From NCBI RefSeq assembly GCF_035514885.1, contig NZ_DATJCH010000012.1:124001-188000 (forward strand): a stretch of DNA of 64,000 nucleotides, read 5' to 3'. The first letter of the stretch is position 1. Every line of letters begins with the position of its first letter. The notes below the pieces were generated by a model. It was not told the origin of the DNA, searched no databases, and saw only the letters and a program-made list of their open reading frames with translations. The DNA comes from Albibacterium sp035514885 (GTDB lineage Bacteria; Bacteroidota; Bacteroidia; Sphingobacteriales; Sphingobacteriaceae). Below, piece by piece: positions 6,857 through 17,016 of this stretch. Made by a program: the position numbers and the translations under genes.

Positions 6857-9800
6857 ATGAAAAAAACTAAACAAAAAACTTATTTAAAGAGTATAACGCT
6901 AGCCATGTTTTTGGTAGTGTTTACACCATACTTCCTCTTTGCTCAAAGGACGCTTACTGGGAAGGTGATAAGTGAGGATGGAATGCCTCTTCCAAATGCA
7001 AGCGTGCAGCTTAAAAATAGTGCTACAGGAACGCTAAGTAAAGATGATGGAACATTTACGCTTACAATCCCCGCTTCTGAAACAACCTTGGTAGTTTCTT
7101 TTATCGGGTATTTTAGTCAGGATGTTGATATTACTGGTAAAACAGATATACTGGTTGCATTGCAATCTGAAAGTACCAGCCTGCAAGATGTTGTAGTTGT
7201 TGGTTATGGAACACAAAGGGCAGAAGCAGTTACCGGTTCCGTTTCTTCTATACAGGGAGATGCGTTACGAGAGGTTCCTGCTGCTAATATTTCCCAGGCT
7301 TTACAAGGTCGTTTACCTGGAGTAGAGCTTTCGCAAACTTCATCTCAGCCTGGTGCGGCTATGCAGATTAGAATAAGGGGTACTCGCTCCTTATCTGCAA
7401 GTAATGATCCATTAATTGTGTTGGATGGAATACCATTCGCAGGATCAATCGGAGATATTAACGCTAATGATATTAAAAGTATTGATATTTTGAAAGATGC
7501 GTCGGCAACTGCTATTTATGGTTCAAGAGGTGCAAATGGGGTTATCATTGTAACAACTAATAAAGGCCAGATAGGTCAAAAGGCTAGATTTAACTATAAC
7601 AGCTATGTTGGTACTAAAGATTTGTTTGCTAAATTTCCAATGATGAACGGTTCTGAGTTTGCTGCTTTACGTAAAGCAGCAGGTCAATACAGCAATTCAT
7701 TAGATGAGTCGGATGATACGAATACCGATTGGCAAGACTTACTATACAGAACTGGAATGACAACTAGCCATGATTTTGGTGTTTCTGGTGGAACAGAAAA
7801 AGGCACTTACTATTTTAATGCTGGTTACTTCGAAGATCAAGGCGTGATTCCTACTCAAGGATATAAACGTTATTCTATTCGTGGTAGCATTGATCAGGGA
7901 ATTGGTGAATATTTCCGTGTTGGGTTTACTACAAACAGTAACTTCAATATCACTCAAGGGTCTAACGTAGGTTTATATGGTGCATTAAGTATGTCACCCA
8001 TCGCAAATCCTTATAATGAAGATGGTAGCTGGAAAAGAACTATTAGAATGCCTTTAGATGAGACATGGTCTTATTCAAGAGATATTGTAAATAGTTTAAA
8101 AGATGAATGGTTAAGTCAGAATAGAGCATACGGAACCTATAATACATTATATGGTGAAGTGAAAATACCTGGTGTAGAAGGTTTAAAATACAGAGCTAAT
8201 TTAGGCTTAAACTATCGTCAGGCTAATGGTGGTAGCTACACAGGTACTGGAATAAATAGTTCTAACCCTGAAACGGTATCGACGGCATCTATTAGCAATG
8301 CAATGACTACAGATTGGACGATCGAGAATTTAGTAACCTACGACCGCACTTTTGCTGAGAAACATGATTTTAATGTAGTTGCATTATATTCTGCTTCTCA
8401 AAATCGTTTTAATGATTCTAGAATCTCAGCGAAAGATATTCCTGCTGATGCTTTCCAGTTCTATAATTTAGGACAAGCTGCCGGAGAGATTACTGTTAAT
8501 CCGAATGAGCAAAACTATCGTGTAAGCGGTTTGATGTCTTGGATGGGAAGGGTAATGTATTCTTATGATAACCGATATATGATATCTGCTACATTACGTT
8601 CAGATGGTTCATCAAGATTGGCAAAAGGACATCAATGGCATACATATCCTGCTGTTTCTGCCGGTTGGAATATCAGAAATGAATCATTTATGCAAGACGT
8701 TTCATTCATAAATATGTTAAAAATAAGAGCTGGTTATGGACAAACATCTAATCAGTCTGTTGCACCATATGCTACACTTGGTCGTTTAAGTACTCGCCCA
8801 TATAACTTTGGTGACGAATATTCTACAGGATATTATGTAACTGAATTGCCGAATGCTGATTTAGGATGGGAGTATTCAGAAACATTTAACTATGGTGTTG
8901 ATTTTGCATTATTAAATAATCGCTTGTCAGGTACAATCGAATACTATACTACAAACACGAAAGATCTTCTTTTAGGAGTTAGTTTACCTTCTACTTCAGG
9001 AGTTGGCAGCTATACTGCCAACGTTGGTCAAACTCGTAACAAAGGTTTAGAGCTTTCTCTTAATGGTGTAATTGTCGACAATAATAATGGATGGACTTGG
9101 GAAGCTGGTTTTAACCTTTATGCAAATAGAAATGAACTGGTTTCATTGGCATCCGGAGCTACAAGAGATGAAGGTAACTGGTGGTTTGTTGGTCATCCTA
9201 TTGATGTTGTGTACGATTATCAAAAAGTTGGTCTTTGGCAAGAAGGTGATCCTTACTTAAGTACACTTGAACCAGGTGGAAATGTAGGTATGATTAAAGT
9301 AAAATATACTGGTGAGTATGCGGAAGACGGTACGCCGCTCAGAGCAATAGGTGCAGATGATAGACAAATCATGAGTATAGAACCTAAGTTTCAAGGTGGT
9401 TTAAATACACGTGTTTCGTATAAAGGTTTTGATTTGTCAGCTATTGGTTCATTTAAAAGCGGTGGTACATTAATCAGTACACTTTATTCATCATCTGGTT
9501 ATCTTAATATGATGAGCGGACGTAGAAATAATGTGAAAGTTGATTACTGGACTCCTGAAAATACCGATGCTACGTATCCTAAACCAGGTGGAATTACAAG
9601 CGGTGATAATCCGAAATACGGAAGTACTTTGGGTTATTTCGATGCATCATACTTAAAAATAAGAACGCTATCGTTGGGTTATAACTTTGACAATAATAAT
9701 TGGTTAAAGGATATCGGTGTTAGCAGACTTCGTGTTTATTTAACTGCTCAAAATCCATTTGTTTTATTCTCTCCTTACAAGAAAGAATCTGGTATGGATC

Positions 9801-9931
9801 CTGAAACTAACTCGTATGGTAATGAAAATGCGGCAGTTGCGTATTCTCAGAACTTAAGGAGGTTACTAACAATAGGTACAAATGCTCCGGCAACTCGTAG
9901 CTATTTAGTTGGTATTAATTTAACATTTTAA
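6857..9931 (+). CDS. SusC/RagA-type TonB-dependent receptor
   Basis: This outer-membrane transporter imports oligosaccharides using TonB energy. In order it has a signal peptide ending in LFAQ (about residues 1-29), a carboxypeptidase-regulatory-like domain (GKVISEDGMPLPNASVQLKN), a TonB-box/plug start (LQDVVVVGYGTQRAEAVTGS), the SusC plug signature LIVLDGIPFAG...ILKDASATAIYGSRGANGV, and a C-terminal beta-barrel ending in SYLVGINLTF. At 1024 residues it is a normal SusC size. The susD partner follows directly. With the neighbouring alpha-glucuronidases, the substrate is inferred to be glucuronoxylan oligosaccharides. Control is probably by the LacI protein through the operator upstream. No ECF/anti-sigma or hybrid two-component gene is nearby. 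Confidence 0.95.
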   Translation: MKKTKQKTYLKSITLAMFLVVFTPYFLFAQRTLTGKVISEDGMPLPNASVQLKNSATGTLSKDDGTFTLTIPASETTLVVSFIGYFSQDVDITGKTDILVALQSESTSLQDVVVVGYGTQRAEAVTGSVSSIQGDALREVPAANISQALQGRLPGVELSQTSSQPGAAMQIRIRGTRSLSASNDPLIVLDGIPFAGSIGDINANDIKSIDILKDASATAIYGSRGANGVIIVTTNKGQIGQKARFNYNSYVGTKDLFAKFPMMNGSEFAALRKAAGQYSNSLDESDDTNTDWQDLLYRTGMTTSHDFGVSGGTEKGTYYFNAGYFEDQGVIPTQGYKRYSIRGSIDQGIGEYFRVGFTTNSNFNITQGSNVGLYGALSMSPIANPYNEDGSWKRTIRMPLDETWSYSRDIVNSLKDEWLSQNRAYGTYNTLYGEVKIPGVEGLKYRANLGLNYRQANGGSYTGTGINSSNPETVSTASISNAMTTDWTIENLVTYDRTFAEKHDFNVVALYSASQNRFNDSRISAKDIPADAFQFYNLGQAAGEITVNPNEQNYRVSGLMSWMGRVMYSYDNRYMISATLRSDGSSRLAKGHQWHTYPAVSAGWNIRNESFMQDVSFINMLKIRAGYGQTSNQSVAPYATLGRLSTRPYNFGDEYSTGYYVTELPNADLGWEYSETFNYGVDFALLNNRLSGTIEYYTTNTKDLLLGVSLPSTSGVGSYTANVGQTRNKGLELSLNGVIVDNNNGWTWEAGFNLYANRNELVSLASGATRDEGNWWFVGHPIDVVYDYQKVGLWQEGDPYLSTLEPGGNVGMIKVKYTGEYAEDGTPLRAIGADDRQIMSIEPKFQGGLNTRVSYKGFDLSAIGSFKSGGTLISTLYSSSGYLNMMSGRRNNVKVDYWTPENTDATYPKPGGITSGDNPKYGSTLGYFDASYLKIRTLSLGYNFDNNNWLKDIGVSRLRVYLTAQNPFVLFSPYKKESGMDPETNSYGNENAAVAYSQNLRRLLTIGTNAPATRSYLVGINLTF

Positions 9932-9943
9932 AGAATGATGATC

Positions 9944-11896
9944 ATGAAATATATTAATATAAAGACATTATTAGGAGCGGCTGCGATTGTTGCATTAACA
10001 GCAACAAGCTGTAACAAATTATTGGATGAGCAGCCGCGAAGCATTTACGAACCAGGCTTCTTCAAAACTGAAAAAGGAATCAGGGGTGGAATAACATCTA
10101 TGTATGCTCACTTACGCTATATATATGGACAAGCTTACTACTATAATGCTACACTTACAGGTACAGATGAAGTAACATATGGTCAAAGTGCCGATGGTAA
10201 CTTTAAGGATATGGACCTTTCGGGTGTAGGAGAAATCACACCTTCAAGTAGCCGGGCTGATGTTTTATGGGGTGCTGCCCTATCAAATATAAATACGGCC
10301 AGTGGTATTATCGAGAATGCAAGTGAAGTAGGTGTTTCTGATGCTCTTGTTGCAGAAGCAAGGTTTTTTAGAGCATTTGACTACTTTCAATTAGTACAGA
10401 CCTTTGGTGGGGTTCCATTAGATTTAGGTTCAGGAGAGCTGATGCCTAATGATAAACCTGCAAGAACGTCTGTTCGTAATACAGTTCCTGAAGTTTATAC
10501 TAAAGGAGTATTCCCAGACCTAATAAAAGCAGTGAATGATTTACCAATGGTTGGAAGAGTTACCGGTGGGGCTACAAAAACCCTTGCCCGTCTTTATTTA
10601 GCAAAAGCTTATCTTACCTATGCATGGTGGTTAGAAAATCCAAATAATATTCCTACTTATCCTGAAACTGATAGAACGGATCCGGATGGACATAATGCTC
10701 AATGGTATTTTCAACAAGCTTATGATATAGCAACTGAGGCGATTGATAATCCTGGACCATTTGGATTACAGCCAACTTACTATGATGTAAACGTTGGTTC
10801 AAATGACCGGAATAATGAGATTCTTTTATATGCTGATCATACAGAAGCAAGCGAATTCTATAATGCAAGTAGCCTTACCTATGCTAATGGAGGTGGAGCT
10901 GATAATTTCGCAGGATGGATGATGACATGGAACTATACAGATATAAGAAGTGCTTTAGATACTGATTGGTCTGCTTTAATAAGTTCTGTTCAACGTGAAG
11001 CTGATCAACATTTAGGTCGTCCCTGGACTCGTATGGCTCCTACAATTGGTGTAATCAAAAACACCTTTGCCGATAAAACGCTTGATTCAAGATACGATGG
11101 AACTTTTACAACTGTTTACAGAGCAAATTGGCCTAAAGGTGGAATCAATGAAGAGTTTGTATACAATGCTAATAATATGCAAGTTCGTCCGGGTGAGCCA
11201 ATCTTAACCTTTTTAGATGAAGAGCCTGCTGCAGCAATTGATTATTCTAATTCTAAATATAAAAGTAATATTGGTGCTGGTGTATTACCTGGCAGAGCAG
11301 ATTTCGTAGTGTCGCCGGATGGTATAAGCAGAATTGTATATCCTGGACTTTGGAAGCTTGGCCCTTACCGTACAGATAATGGAACAGGTTTGGGACAACC
11401 GAATGCTGCAAGTACACGTCCTTTTAGTATTGCTAAGTTTTCTGAGCTTTACTTTATTGCAGCAGAAGCTGCTGTGAAAGGTGCTGCAGTAAAAGGAGGC
11501 AAGAGCGCTAGAGACCTTATTAACGTTATTAGAGCGAGAGCTGGTAAATGGAGATGGGATAATAATGGAAACGTTGCTAAGATTGAAGATAACAGTGCTG
11601 CAATGACTGCGCTTACTCCGGCAAACATCACCATTGATTATATTTTGGCTGAACGTTCACGCGAATATTATGGAGAAGGCTACCGTTGGTTCGATTTAGT
11701 TCGTACTCAAAAATGGAATGACTTAGCTTCTACTTATAAAATAGCAGGAACTGCAAAAGGAGATCATAATGCAGTAACCGTTAATAGAACTATTCTTCCA
11801 CATCACTACCTTCGTCCTATTCCGCAAGGTCAAATAGAGTCGATGTTATTGACTCCGGATGAAAAAGAGAAATATCAGAATCCGGGATATAATTAA
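9944..11896 (+). CDS. SusD/RagB-type glycan-binding lipoprotein
   Basis: This surface lipoprotein caps the SusC transporter and binds glycan. The start MKYINIKTLLGAAAIVALTA leads to a lipobox ending in TSC, then CNKLLDEQPRS, typical of SusD. The helical TPR-like body and the C-terminal signature ERSREYYGEGYRWFDLVRTQ, followed by HHYLRPIPQGQIE, are family hallmarks. Two upstream in-frame ATGs (9935, 9938) would lengthen the n-region, and the third was chosen for the best signal peptide. It is 12 bp after susC and surely co-transcribed. A long terminator hairpin follows. Confidence 0.95.
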   Translation: MKYINIKTLLGAAAIVALTATSCNKLLDEQPRSIYEPGFFKTEKGIRGGITSMYAHLRYIYGQAYYYNATLTGTDEVTYGQSADGNFKDMDLSGVGEITPSSSRADVLWGAALSNINTASGIIENASEVGVSDALVAEARFFRAFDYFQLVQTFGGVPLDLGSGELMPNDKPARTSVRNTVPEVYTKGVFPDLIKAVNDLPMVGRVTGGATKTLARLYLAKAYLTYAWWLENPNNIPTYPETDRTDPDGHNAQWYFQQAYDIATEAIDNPGPFGLQPTYYDVNVGSNDRNNEILLYADHTEASEFYNASSLTYANGGGADNFAGWMMTWNYTDIRSALDTDWSALISSVQREADQHLGRPWTRMAPTIGVIKNTFADKTLDSRYDGTFTTVYRANWPKGGINEEFVYNANNMQVRPGEPILTFLDEEPAAAIDYSNSKYKSNIGAGVLPGRADFVVSPDGISRIVYPGLWKLGPYRTDNGTGLGQPNAASTRPFSIAKFSELYFIAAEAAVKGAAVKGGKSARDLINVIRARAGKWRWDNNGNVAKIEDNSAAMTALTPANITIDYILAERSREYYGEGYRWFDLVRTQKWNDLASTYKIAGTAKGDHNAVTVNRTILPHHYLRPIPQGQIESMLLTPDEKEKYQNPGYN

Positions 11897-11910
11897 TAGA
11901 TCCTAAGTTC

Positions 11911-11965
11911 TAACACAAACAAGAATGGCCATTCAATTATTGAATGGCCATTCTTGTTTGTGTTA
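11911..11965. terminator. Bidirectional terminator between susD and GH115
   Basis: Two perfectly complementary 25-nt arms (11911-11935 and 11941-11965) flank a 5-nt loop. The arms are GC-rich near the loop (GAATGGCCATTC) and AT-rich outside, so each strand gives a stem with a T-rich 3' side. It lies between convergent genes. Confidence 0.85.
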
Positions 11966-11978
11966 ATTAGTAATTGAA

Positions 11979-14834
11979 CTATGGATTACTTACGAAGGTT
12001 TCCTCCGGGCCAAGAAAGCTATATTTTAATCCGCCTGTATCCAATACTAGTTTCTGTAATACAACTGCCGCATCAACCATCCAGTATTTGATGGTATGCT
12101 TTCCTGCTTTATTGAAGCTCAGTTTGGTCTTTAATATTTTGATATTATCGGCAACAGACTTTCCCCAAGCTCTATCATTCTTATAATCTTCGCTGATATT
12201 TACAATCACAGGTTCTTCATCGTCTATTGAAACTGCGAACTTCAGACCGTCACTGTTTGTGAAGTCTATCGTTGGAGAGATATAACTATTTAGAGTGAAA
12301 ACTCCAGCGTTATTCAAATAAATTTCATATTCCAGATGCGGAGAATCTTTTGTTAGTTTTTCAGGACTTGCCGTTACAGGAAAGGTGGTCATTCCTCCGG
12401 AAGTCTTACCATAACCATTTAGCGCTTTCCAGAAAATAGGACGACTATCAACTGCTTTACTGTAATTCACACCTTCTATTGACACATAGCCATTTTGTTC
12501 TACAAAGATATTGATGTGAGCATGATTGTTATCTGTGTTGTTGGTTTGAATAGGCAAAGTTACAACAGAGTGATCACTTCCTTCAATCGTCAAGGCTGAT
12601 TGTTTAACCCCTTTTGGTGCTTTATCCCAGTTAATACTTAGAAGAACCTTTTGTTCTCCATCGATTTGGCCCTTTGGATGGCTGATATTAATATAATCTG
12701 CACCTTGAATGGTATATGTAATTGGTTGAGCACCTTTGTTAAAAAGCTCTAGGTAATGGCTTTCATTGGTAATGGAATAGAAAATAGGGAAGGGCTCGTT
12801 GATCTCTGTTGTGCCTGTCCAAGAAGTTTCGCTGCCTTCTATTGCTACACCCATTTCTCCATTTTCGGCTATTTCTATTTTTTCAGTTTTAGGAACCACA
12901 TCTACAGGCGGTTGCTGCCAATACGTATAGCTGATATGGGTTTGATCCATCATATGATCCCATTTTCCATTGGCTAATATCTTATTATAATAATGACTGA
13001 TGGTTGAATCTTTCTTAAAGAGTTCTGTTACTTTCAGACTCAATTTATTCGTGCTGTTTCTTCCTTGTTTTGCATATAAATGATTCTTTGCAACCGTATA
13101 GTAAAGCTCATTTAAGTTTGCAGAAGCTTGGATTGGATGAAGAACCAGCTGATAAAAGGCATCCTTTTGCTCTGCTGGAATTTCATTATAAATAAAATTT
13201 GCCTGATCTACTAAACGGTTATAATCATTTACAACTCTGCTGAATTCATTATAGTTTACAAGGCTATAGGTCTTTTCGTTTAAAAGTTCCGGTTTTATTC
13301 TTCCATTGTATTGGGTGTATTTGTTTAATAAATCTCCAATTTGAGGAGCATATTTCTCTCCAAATTGCTTGTCGGCCCATTTAATAGTATATTCCATTAA
13401 TCTATCAAAAGGTAAAGCATCCGGATTCCAGGCATAATCTAAGAAGAACTCAATGGGGAATTCCATTGGTTTCAGATCTCCAACATTAACAATCCATAAT
13501 TGGTTTGCATCGTAACGATAAGCCAGGTTCATCTGTTCCCAGATTTTTTGAATAGGGTTGGTGTTGATCCATTTGTAATTTCTTGGTCCGCCAACATAGT
13601 CAAAATGATAATAGATGCCATATCCTCCTTTGCGCGGTGCCTCGTTTAATTTCGGTAACATTCGTAGATTCCCCCAATTATCATCGCATAAAAGAAGAGT
13701 CACATCATTAGGTACGCGCATTCCTTTCTCATAATAATCTTGGACTTCCTTATACAATGCCCACACTTGTGGAGTTTCACTGGCGGGTTTACCACTTACC
13801 TTTTCAATGATTTCACGTTGATCTGATACAATCTTCTCTAATAGAGCAGTGGCCGTACCTTGTGTCATAGGTTCATCCCCGTCACCTCTCATACCTATAG
13901 TAATCACCTGCTCGTTACCGATTGTTCTTTTCAAACCGCTTTCCCAGAATTCTTTCAATTTCTCAGGATTCTTACTGTAATCCCACTCTCCGGAACCATA
14001 TCTTTTCCACTCATCATGAGCACGCGTTAAAGGCTCGTGATGAGAAGTTCCTATTACGATTCCGTATTCTTCTGCTTTTACAGGATTCAGTTTATCATCA
14101 TCGTTAAATGCACTACCCCACATTGCCGGCCATAAGTAATTACCTTTTAATCGAAGTATGAGTTCAAAAACCTTCTCATAGAATTGATGATTGAATCCGC
14201 CAAATTCTTTTCCTGCCCATCCTGATAAGGCAGGCGCTTCATCGTTTAAAAAGATGCCTCGGTATTTTACAGCCGGCGAGTTGATAAGATGCCGGCCAGG
14301 TAAAGCGTAAATGTTCTCTTGTCTTTTTACAGGTACATCTGCCCAATAATACCAAGGAGAAACGCCTATCTGATAGGAAACTTCGTAGATTCCATAAATA
14401 GTTCCTCTTTTATCACTGCCCACAATTACCAATGCACTATCAACATTAGGTAATGGATTTTTAACAACTTCAATGAGTGTGCTTTCCCATCGGCCGGCTA
14501 TGCCTGCTACATTTATTTTGTTATCTCGGATCAGTTGATCGATGATCTCGTTATGACCAATGGTGCCTATAATAATAGCATAAGCAGCATCGCTTTTGTT
14601 TTTTAGTACTGGCTTTACACCAGTTACTTTTTCAATATCAGTTTGTAGGTCTGACGCGGCTCTAAGAACCCCCTTATAATCGTTATTGCTTATTAATATT
14701 GGACTTGCTTTTCCATCCTTCGCAATTGTAAAGCTGCCTTTTGAGTAAGAACCGGATATAAAAGGATCACTTTCAGCTTTTAGGCTGAAAGTGACTCCAA
14801 TAATTAATAAACATGCAAATAGTAAATTTTTCAT
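11979..14834 (-). CDS. Glycoside hydrolase family 115 alpha-glucuronidase
   Basis: GH115 enzymes remove 4-O-methyl-D-glucuronic acid from internal and terminal xylose units of xylan. The 951-residue protein has a signal peptide (MKNLLFACLLIIGVTFSLKA), so it acts in the periplasm or beyond. Family-like blocks are YGIYEVSYQIGVSPWYYWAD, GIFLNDEAPALSGWAGKEFG, LKGNYLWPAMWGSAFNDDD, GTSHHEPLTRAHDEW and TIGMRGDGDEPM, then LLLCDDNWGNLRMLP. The C-terminal 300 residues form beta-rich accessory domains of the GH115_C type, ending in TIKYWMVDAAVVLQKLVLD. It is the last gene of the lacI-GH67-GH115 operon, 45 bp after GH67. Confidence 0.93.
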   Translation of the reverse strand: MKNLLFACLLIIGVTFSLKAESDPFISGSYSKGSFTIAKDGKASPILISNNDYKGVLRAASDLQTDIEKVTGVKPVLKNKSDAAYAIIIGTIGHNEIIDQLIRDNKINVAGIAGRWESTLIEVVKNPLPNVDSALVIVGSDKRGTIYGIYEVSYQIGVSPWYYWADVPVKRQENIYALPGRHLINSPAVKYRGIFLNDEAPALSGWAGKEFGGFNHQFYEKVFELILRLKGNYLWPAMWGSAFNDDDKLNPVKAEEYGIVIGTSHHEPLTRAHDEWKRYGSGEWDYSKNPEKLKEFWESGLKRTIGNEQVITIGMRGDGDEPMTQGTATALLEKIVSDQREIIEKVSGKPASETPQVWALYKEVQDYYEKGMRVPNDVTLLLCDDNWGNLRMLPKLNEAPRKGGYGIYYHFDYVGGPRNYKWINTNPIQKIWEQMNLAYRYDANQLWIVNVGDLKPMEFPIEFFLDYAWNPDALPFDRLMEYTIKWADKQFGEKYAPQIGDLLNKYTQYNGRIKPELLNEKTYSLVNYNEFSRVVNDYNRLVDQANFIYNEIPAEQKDAFYQLVLHPIQASANLNELYYTVAKNHLYAKQGRNSTNKLSLKVTELFKKDSTISHYYNKILANGKWDHMMDQTHISYTYWQQPPVDVVPKTEKIEIAENGEMGVAIEGSETSWTGTTEINEPFPIFYSITNESHYLELFNKGAQPITYTIQGADYINISHPKGQIDGEQKVLLSINWDKAPKGVKQSALTIEGSDHSVVTLPIQTNNTDNNHAHINIFVEQNGYVSIEGVNYSKAVDSRPIFWKALNGYGKTSGGMTTFPVTASPEKLTKDSPHLEYEIYLNNAGVFTLNSYISPTIDFTNSDGLKFAVSIDDEEPVIVNISEDYKNDRAWGKSVADNIKILKTKLSFNKAGKHTIKYWMVDAAVVLQKLVLDTGGLKYSFLGPEETFVSNP

Positions 14835-14847
14835 ACTGGTTTATTTG

Positions 14848-14868
14848 AAAATGAGTGAATCTCATTTT
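14848..14868 (-). other. Small hairpin between GH67 and GH115
   Basis: AAAATGAG and CTCATTTT are perfect 8-nt arms around a 5-nt loop, inside the 45-bp gap of the operon. No T-run follows on the minus strand. It may affect mRNA stability or the relative dose of the two enzymes, but it could also be chance. Confidence 0.35.
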
Positions 14869-14879
14869 ACAGATGAAAC

Positions 14880-17015
14880 TTAGATACCCGGAACATATTT
14901 AAATTCAAGATTCTCGTAGTAATCTAAATCGTGTGCCGGTTTAGGAAGATTTTCTGGTATAGGCAATTTTGAAAAAGACTGGAAATATAAAACGCAAGAG
15001 TTTCTCCACCAAACAGCTTCATCATATTGGATTGCTAATAACTGTTTAACTGAGTTATGCCATTCCGGATCTACTTTTCCTTCCAAAGCATTCCAGGTTT
15101 CCTGCATTCCTTTAACCTGCTCTGCCCCTAAATAATAATGTTTTACGATTTCATTCCAAAGGGTATTACCAGATTTAAGCTTATAATCCCATGGAAGATG
15201 GTGAAACCATAATAGGTATTCTTCCGGACAGGTATCTAGATTAGCGAATTGCCGAGCTACTTCAGGGAAGTATTGTGCCACAGCGTTGCTTCCTGTTGCA
15301 GTTCTGTCAAAGCCAATTCCTTTGCCATCAGCCTGATGGTAATAAACGGATGTCCAGTCTGCTCTTGGTTTATTCTTGATCCATGGTCCCGGACCATAAT
15401 GGTGGTTCCAGCCCATCAAGTGATGAAGTCCTAAAGGAGTCATATAATTTACAATAGCTTCTCTAGAGCCCATCATCATTTTTTCAATTGAATCAGCAGA
15501 AGCTTTGTCGGTACTGAAGGTCATGCCGATCCATTCAGAAGCAATTTTTTCAGAAGTAAGCTCATGATCCCAGGCAAGGCGGCCATAGGCATACCAGTTA
15601 GATTGTGCAAATGGGTGACCAGTCCAGTTGATATCATTTCCAATGTTTGCAACTCCAGCGATAGCTGATAAGGAGTGATTTTCCAATGATCCATCAATGA
15701 TTTTCCCTACGGTTGATCCCTTTCCTTTTGCATAGGTGTCTGCTTTAAAGACTTCCTCGAATAGAGTTGCCAAATAGGCCAGGTTAGTAGACATCCCTAA
15801 GTATTCTTGGGTTAGCTGAAGTTCTGCCATTAAGGGAGTTTTAGGCATTGCACCAAATAGTGGATGAAATGGTTCTCTTGGCTGAAAATCAATAGCTCCG
15901 TTTTTTACTTGAACAAGTACATTTTTGTCGAATTTCCCATCAAGAGGGGTAAATTCATTATAGGCTTGTTTTGCTCTGTCGTCTGGAACTTCATTGCTAT
16001 AAACAAATGCTCTCCACATAACTATACCATTAAAAGGTGCTACCGCTTTTGCGAGCATATTGGCACCATCGGCATGATTGCGGCCATAATCCTGTGGACC
16101 AGGCTGCCCTTCGGAGTTTGCTTTTACTAAGAAACCACCAAAATCAGGTATTTCTTTATAAATCTCTGCTGCCTTTTTCTGCCACCAATCAATTACTTGT
16201 GGGTCTAAAGGATCTGCTGTAGGCAGTTTTCCAAGCTCCATTGGAGAGCTGAAGCGGGCTGTTAAATATACCTTGATACCATAGGGACGGAAAGCATCTG
16301 CCAGAGCTTTTACTTTTTGAATCCATTCTGGTGTAAGTATGGTTGAGTTGGCATTCACATTTGTTAATACTGTACCATTGATTCCAATAGATGCGTTTGC
16401 TCTTGCATAATCGATATAGCGCTGCTCTATATGTCCGGGAAGAGTTTGCCAGTTCCATAGAGAAAATCCTGCGTAACCTCTTTCAACTGTACGATCCAGG
16501 TTATCCCAATGGTTTAAGATTCTGTTTTCTATTTTTGGTTCTTCAGTAATTGAAAGATTCTGTATAGGTAACTCAAGTTGCAGGGTCTTTAAAAAGTTAA
16601 AAACGCCGTAAAGAATTCCTACATCGGATTTTGAACTAATCAGAATTACAGGCTTTTTATTAATAAGGATATTTTTAATGATATAGCCATCCTGATGGTC
16701 AGGTACATCTGCCGATACTTTGTAAGTAGATAGATCTTCTTCTTTAAGGAGTACGATTGACCCGGCGTTTATAGCCTGATCATGTGGAATTTCCTTTTGT
16801 ATAAGTCCTTTTAATCCGGTCTTTAGTTCATTTATAGCAATGTTTATTGTTTCAGAAGATTTAGGAGAGTATATAGAACTTATCTCTTTACGATAATCGT
16901 CTACAACCTTAGTTTGTCCTATCGGGTCATATTTCAACCATAATCGATATCCATTATCGGCAAATGCAGATAAGTTCAATAGAGTAAGTAAGATAATTAA
17001 TTTTAACGCTTTCAT
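14880..17015 (-). CDS. Glycoside hydrolase family 67 alpha-glucuronidase
   Basis: GH67 enzymes release (4-O-methyl)glucuronate from the non-reducing end of short aldouronic acids, complementing GH115. The protein has 711 residues with a signal peptide ending in LSAFA, which suggests a periplasmic enzyme. Many bacterial GH67 enzymes are cytoplasmic. Catalytic candidates are Glu302 in KANSEGQPGP, Asp376 in NGAIDFQPREPFHPL and Glu404 in LTQEYLG. Their spacing (74 and 28) matches the acid and base residues known from Cellvibrio GlcA67A. DYARANASIGINGTVLTNVN is also typical. The gene begins 1 bp after the lacI stop codon, so translation is probably coupled. Confidence 0.95.
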   Translation of the reverse strand: MKALKLIILLTLLNLSAFADNGYRLWLKYDPIGQTKVVDDYRKEISSIYSPKSSETINIAINELKTGLKGLIQKEIPHDQAINAGSIVLLKEEDLSTYKVSADVPDHQDGYIIKNILINKKPVILISSKSDVGILYGVFNFLKTLQLELPIQNLSITEEPKIENRILNHWDNLDRTVERGYAGFSLWNWQTLPGHIEQRYIDYARANASIGINGTVLTNVNANSTILTPEWIQKVKALADAFRPYGIKVYLTARFSSPMELGKLPTADPLDPQVIDWWQKKAAEIYKEIPDFGGFLVKANSEGQPGPQDYGRNHADGANMLAKAVAPFNGIVMWRAFVYSNEVPDDRAKQAYNEFTPLDGKFDKNVLVQVKNGAIDFQPREPFHPLFGAMPKTPLMAELQLTQEYLGMSTNLAYLATLFEEVFKADTYAKGKGSTVGKIIDGSLENHSLSAIAGVANIGNDINWTGHPFAQSNWYAYGRLAWDHELTSEKIASEWIGMTFSTDKASADSIEKMMMGSREAIVNYMTPLGLHHLMGWNHHYGPGPWIKNKPRADWTSVYYHQADGKGIGFDRTATGSNAVAQYFPEVARQFANLDTCPEEYLLWFHHLPWDYKLKSGNTLWNEIVKHYYLGAEQVKGMQETWNALEGKVDPEWHNSVKQLLAIQYDEAVWWRNSCVLYFQSFSKLPIPENLPKPAHDLDYYENLEFKYVPGI

Positions 17016-17016
17016 A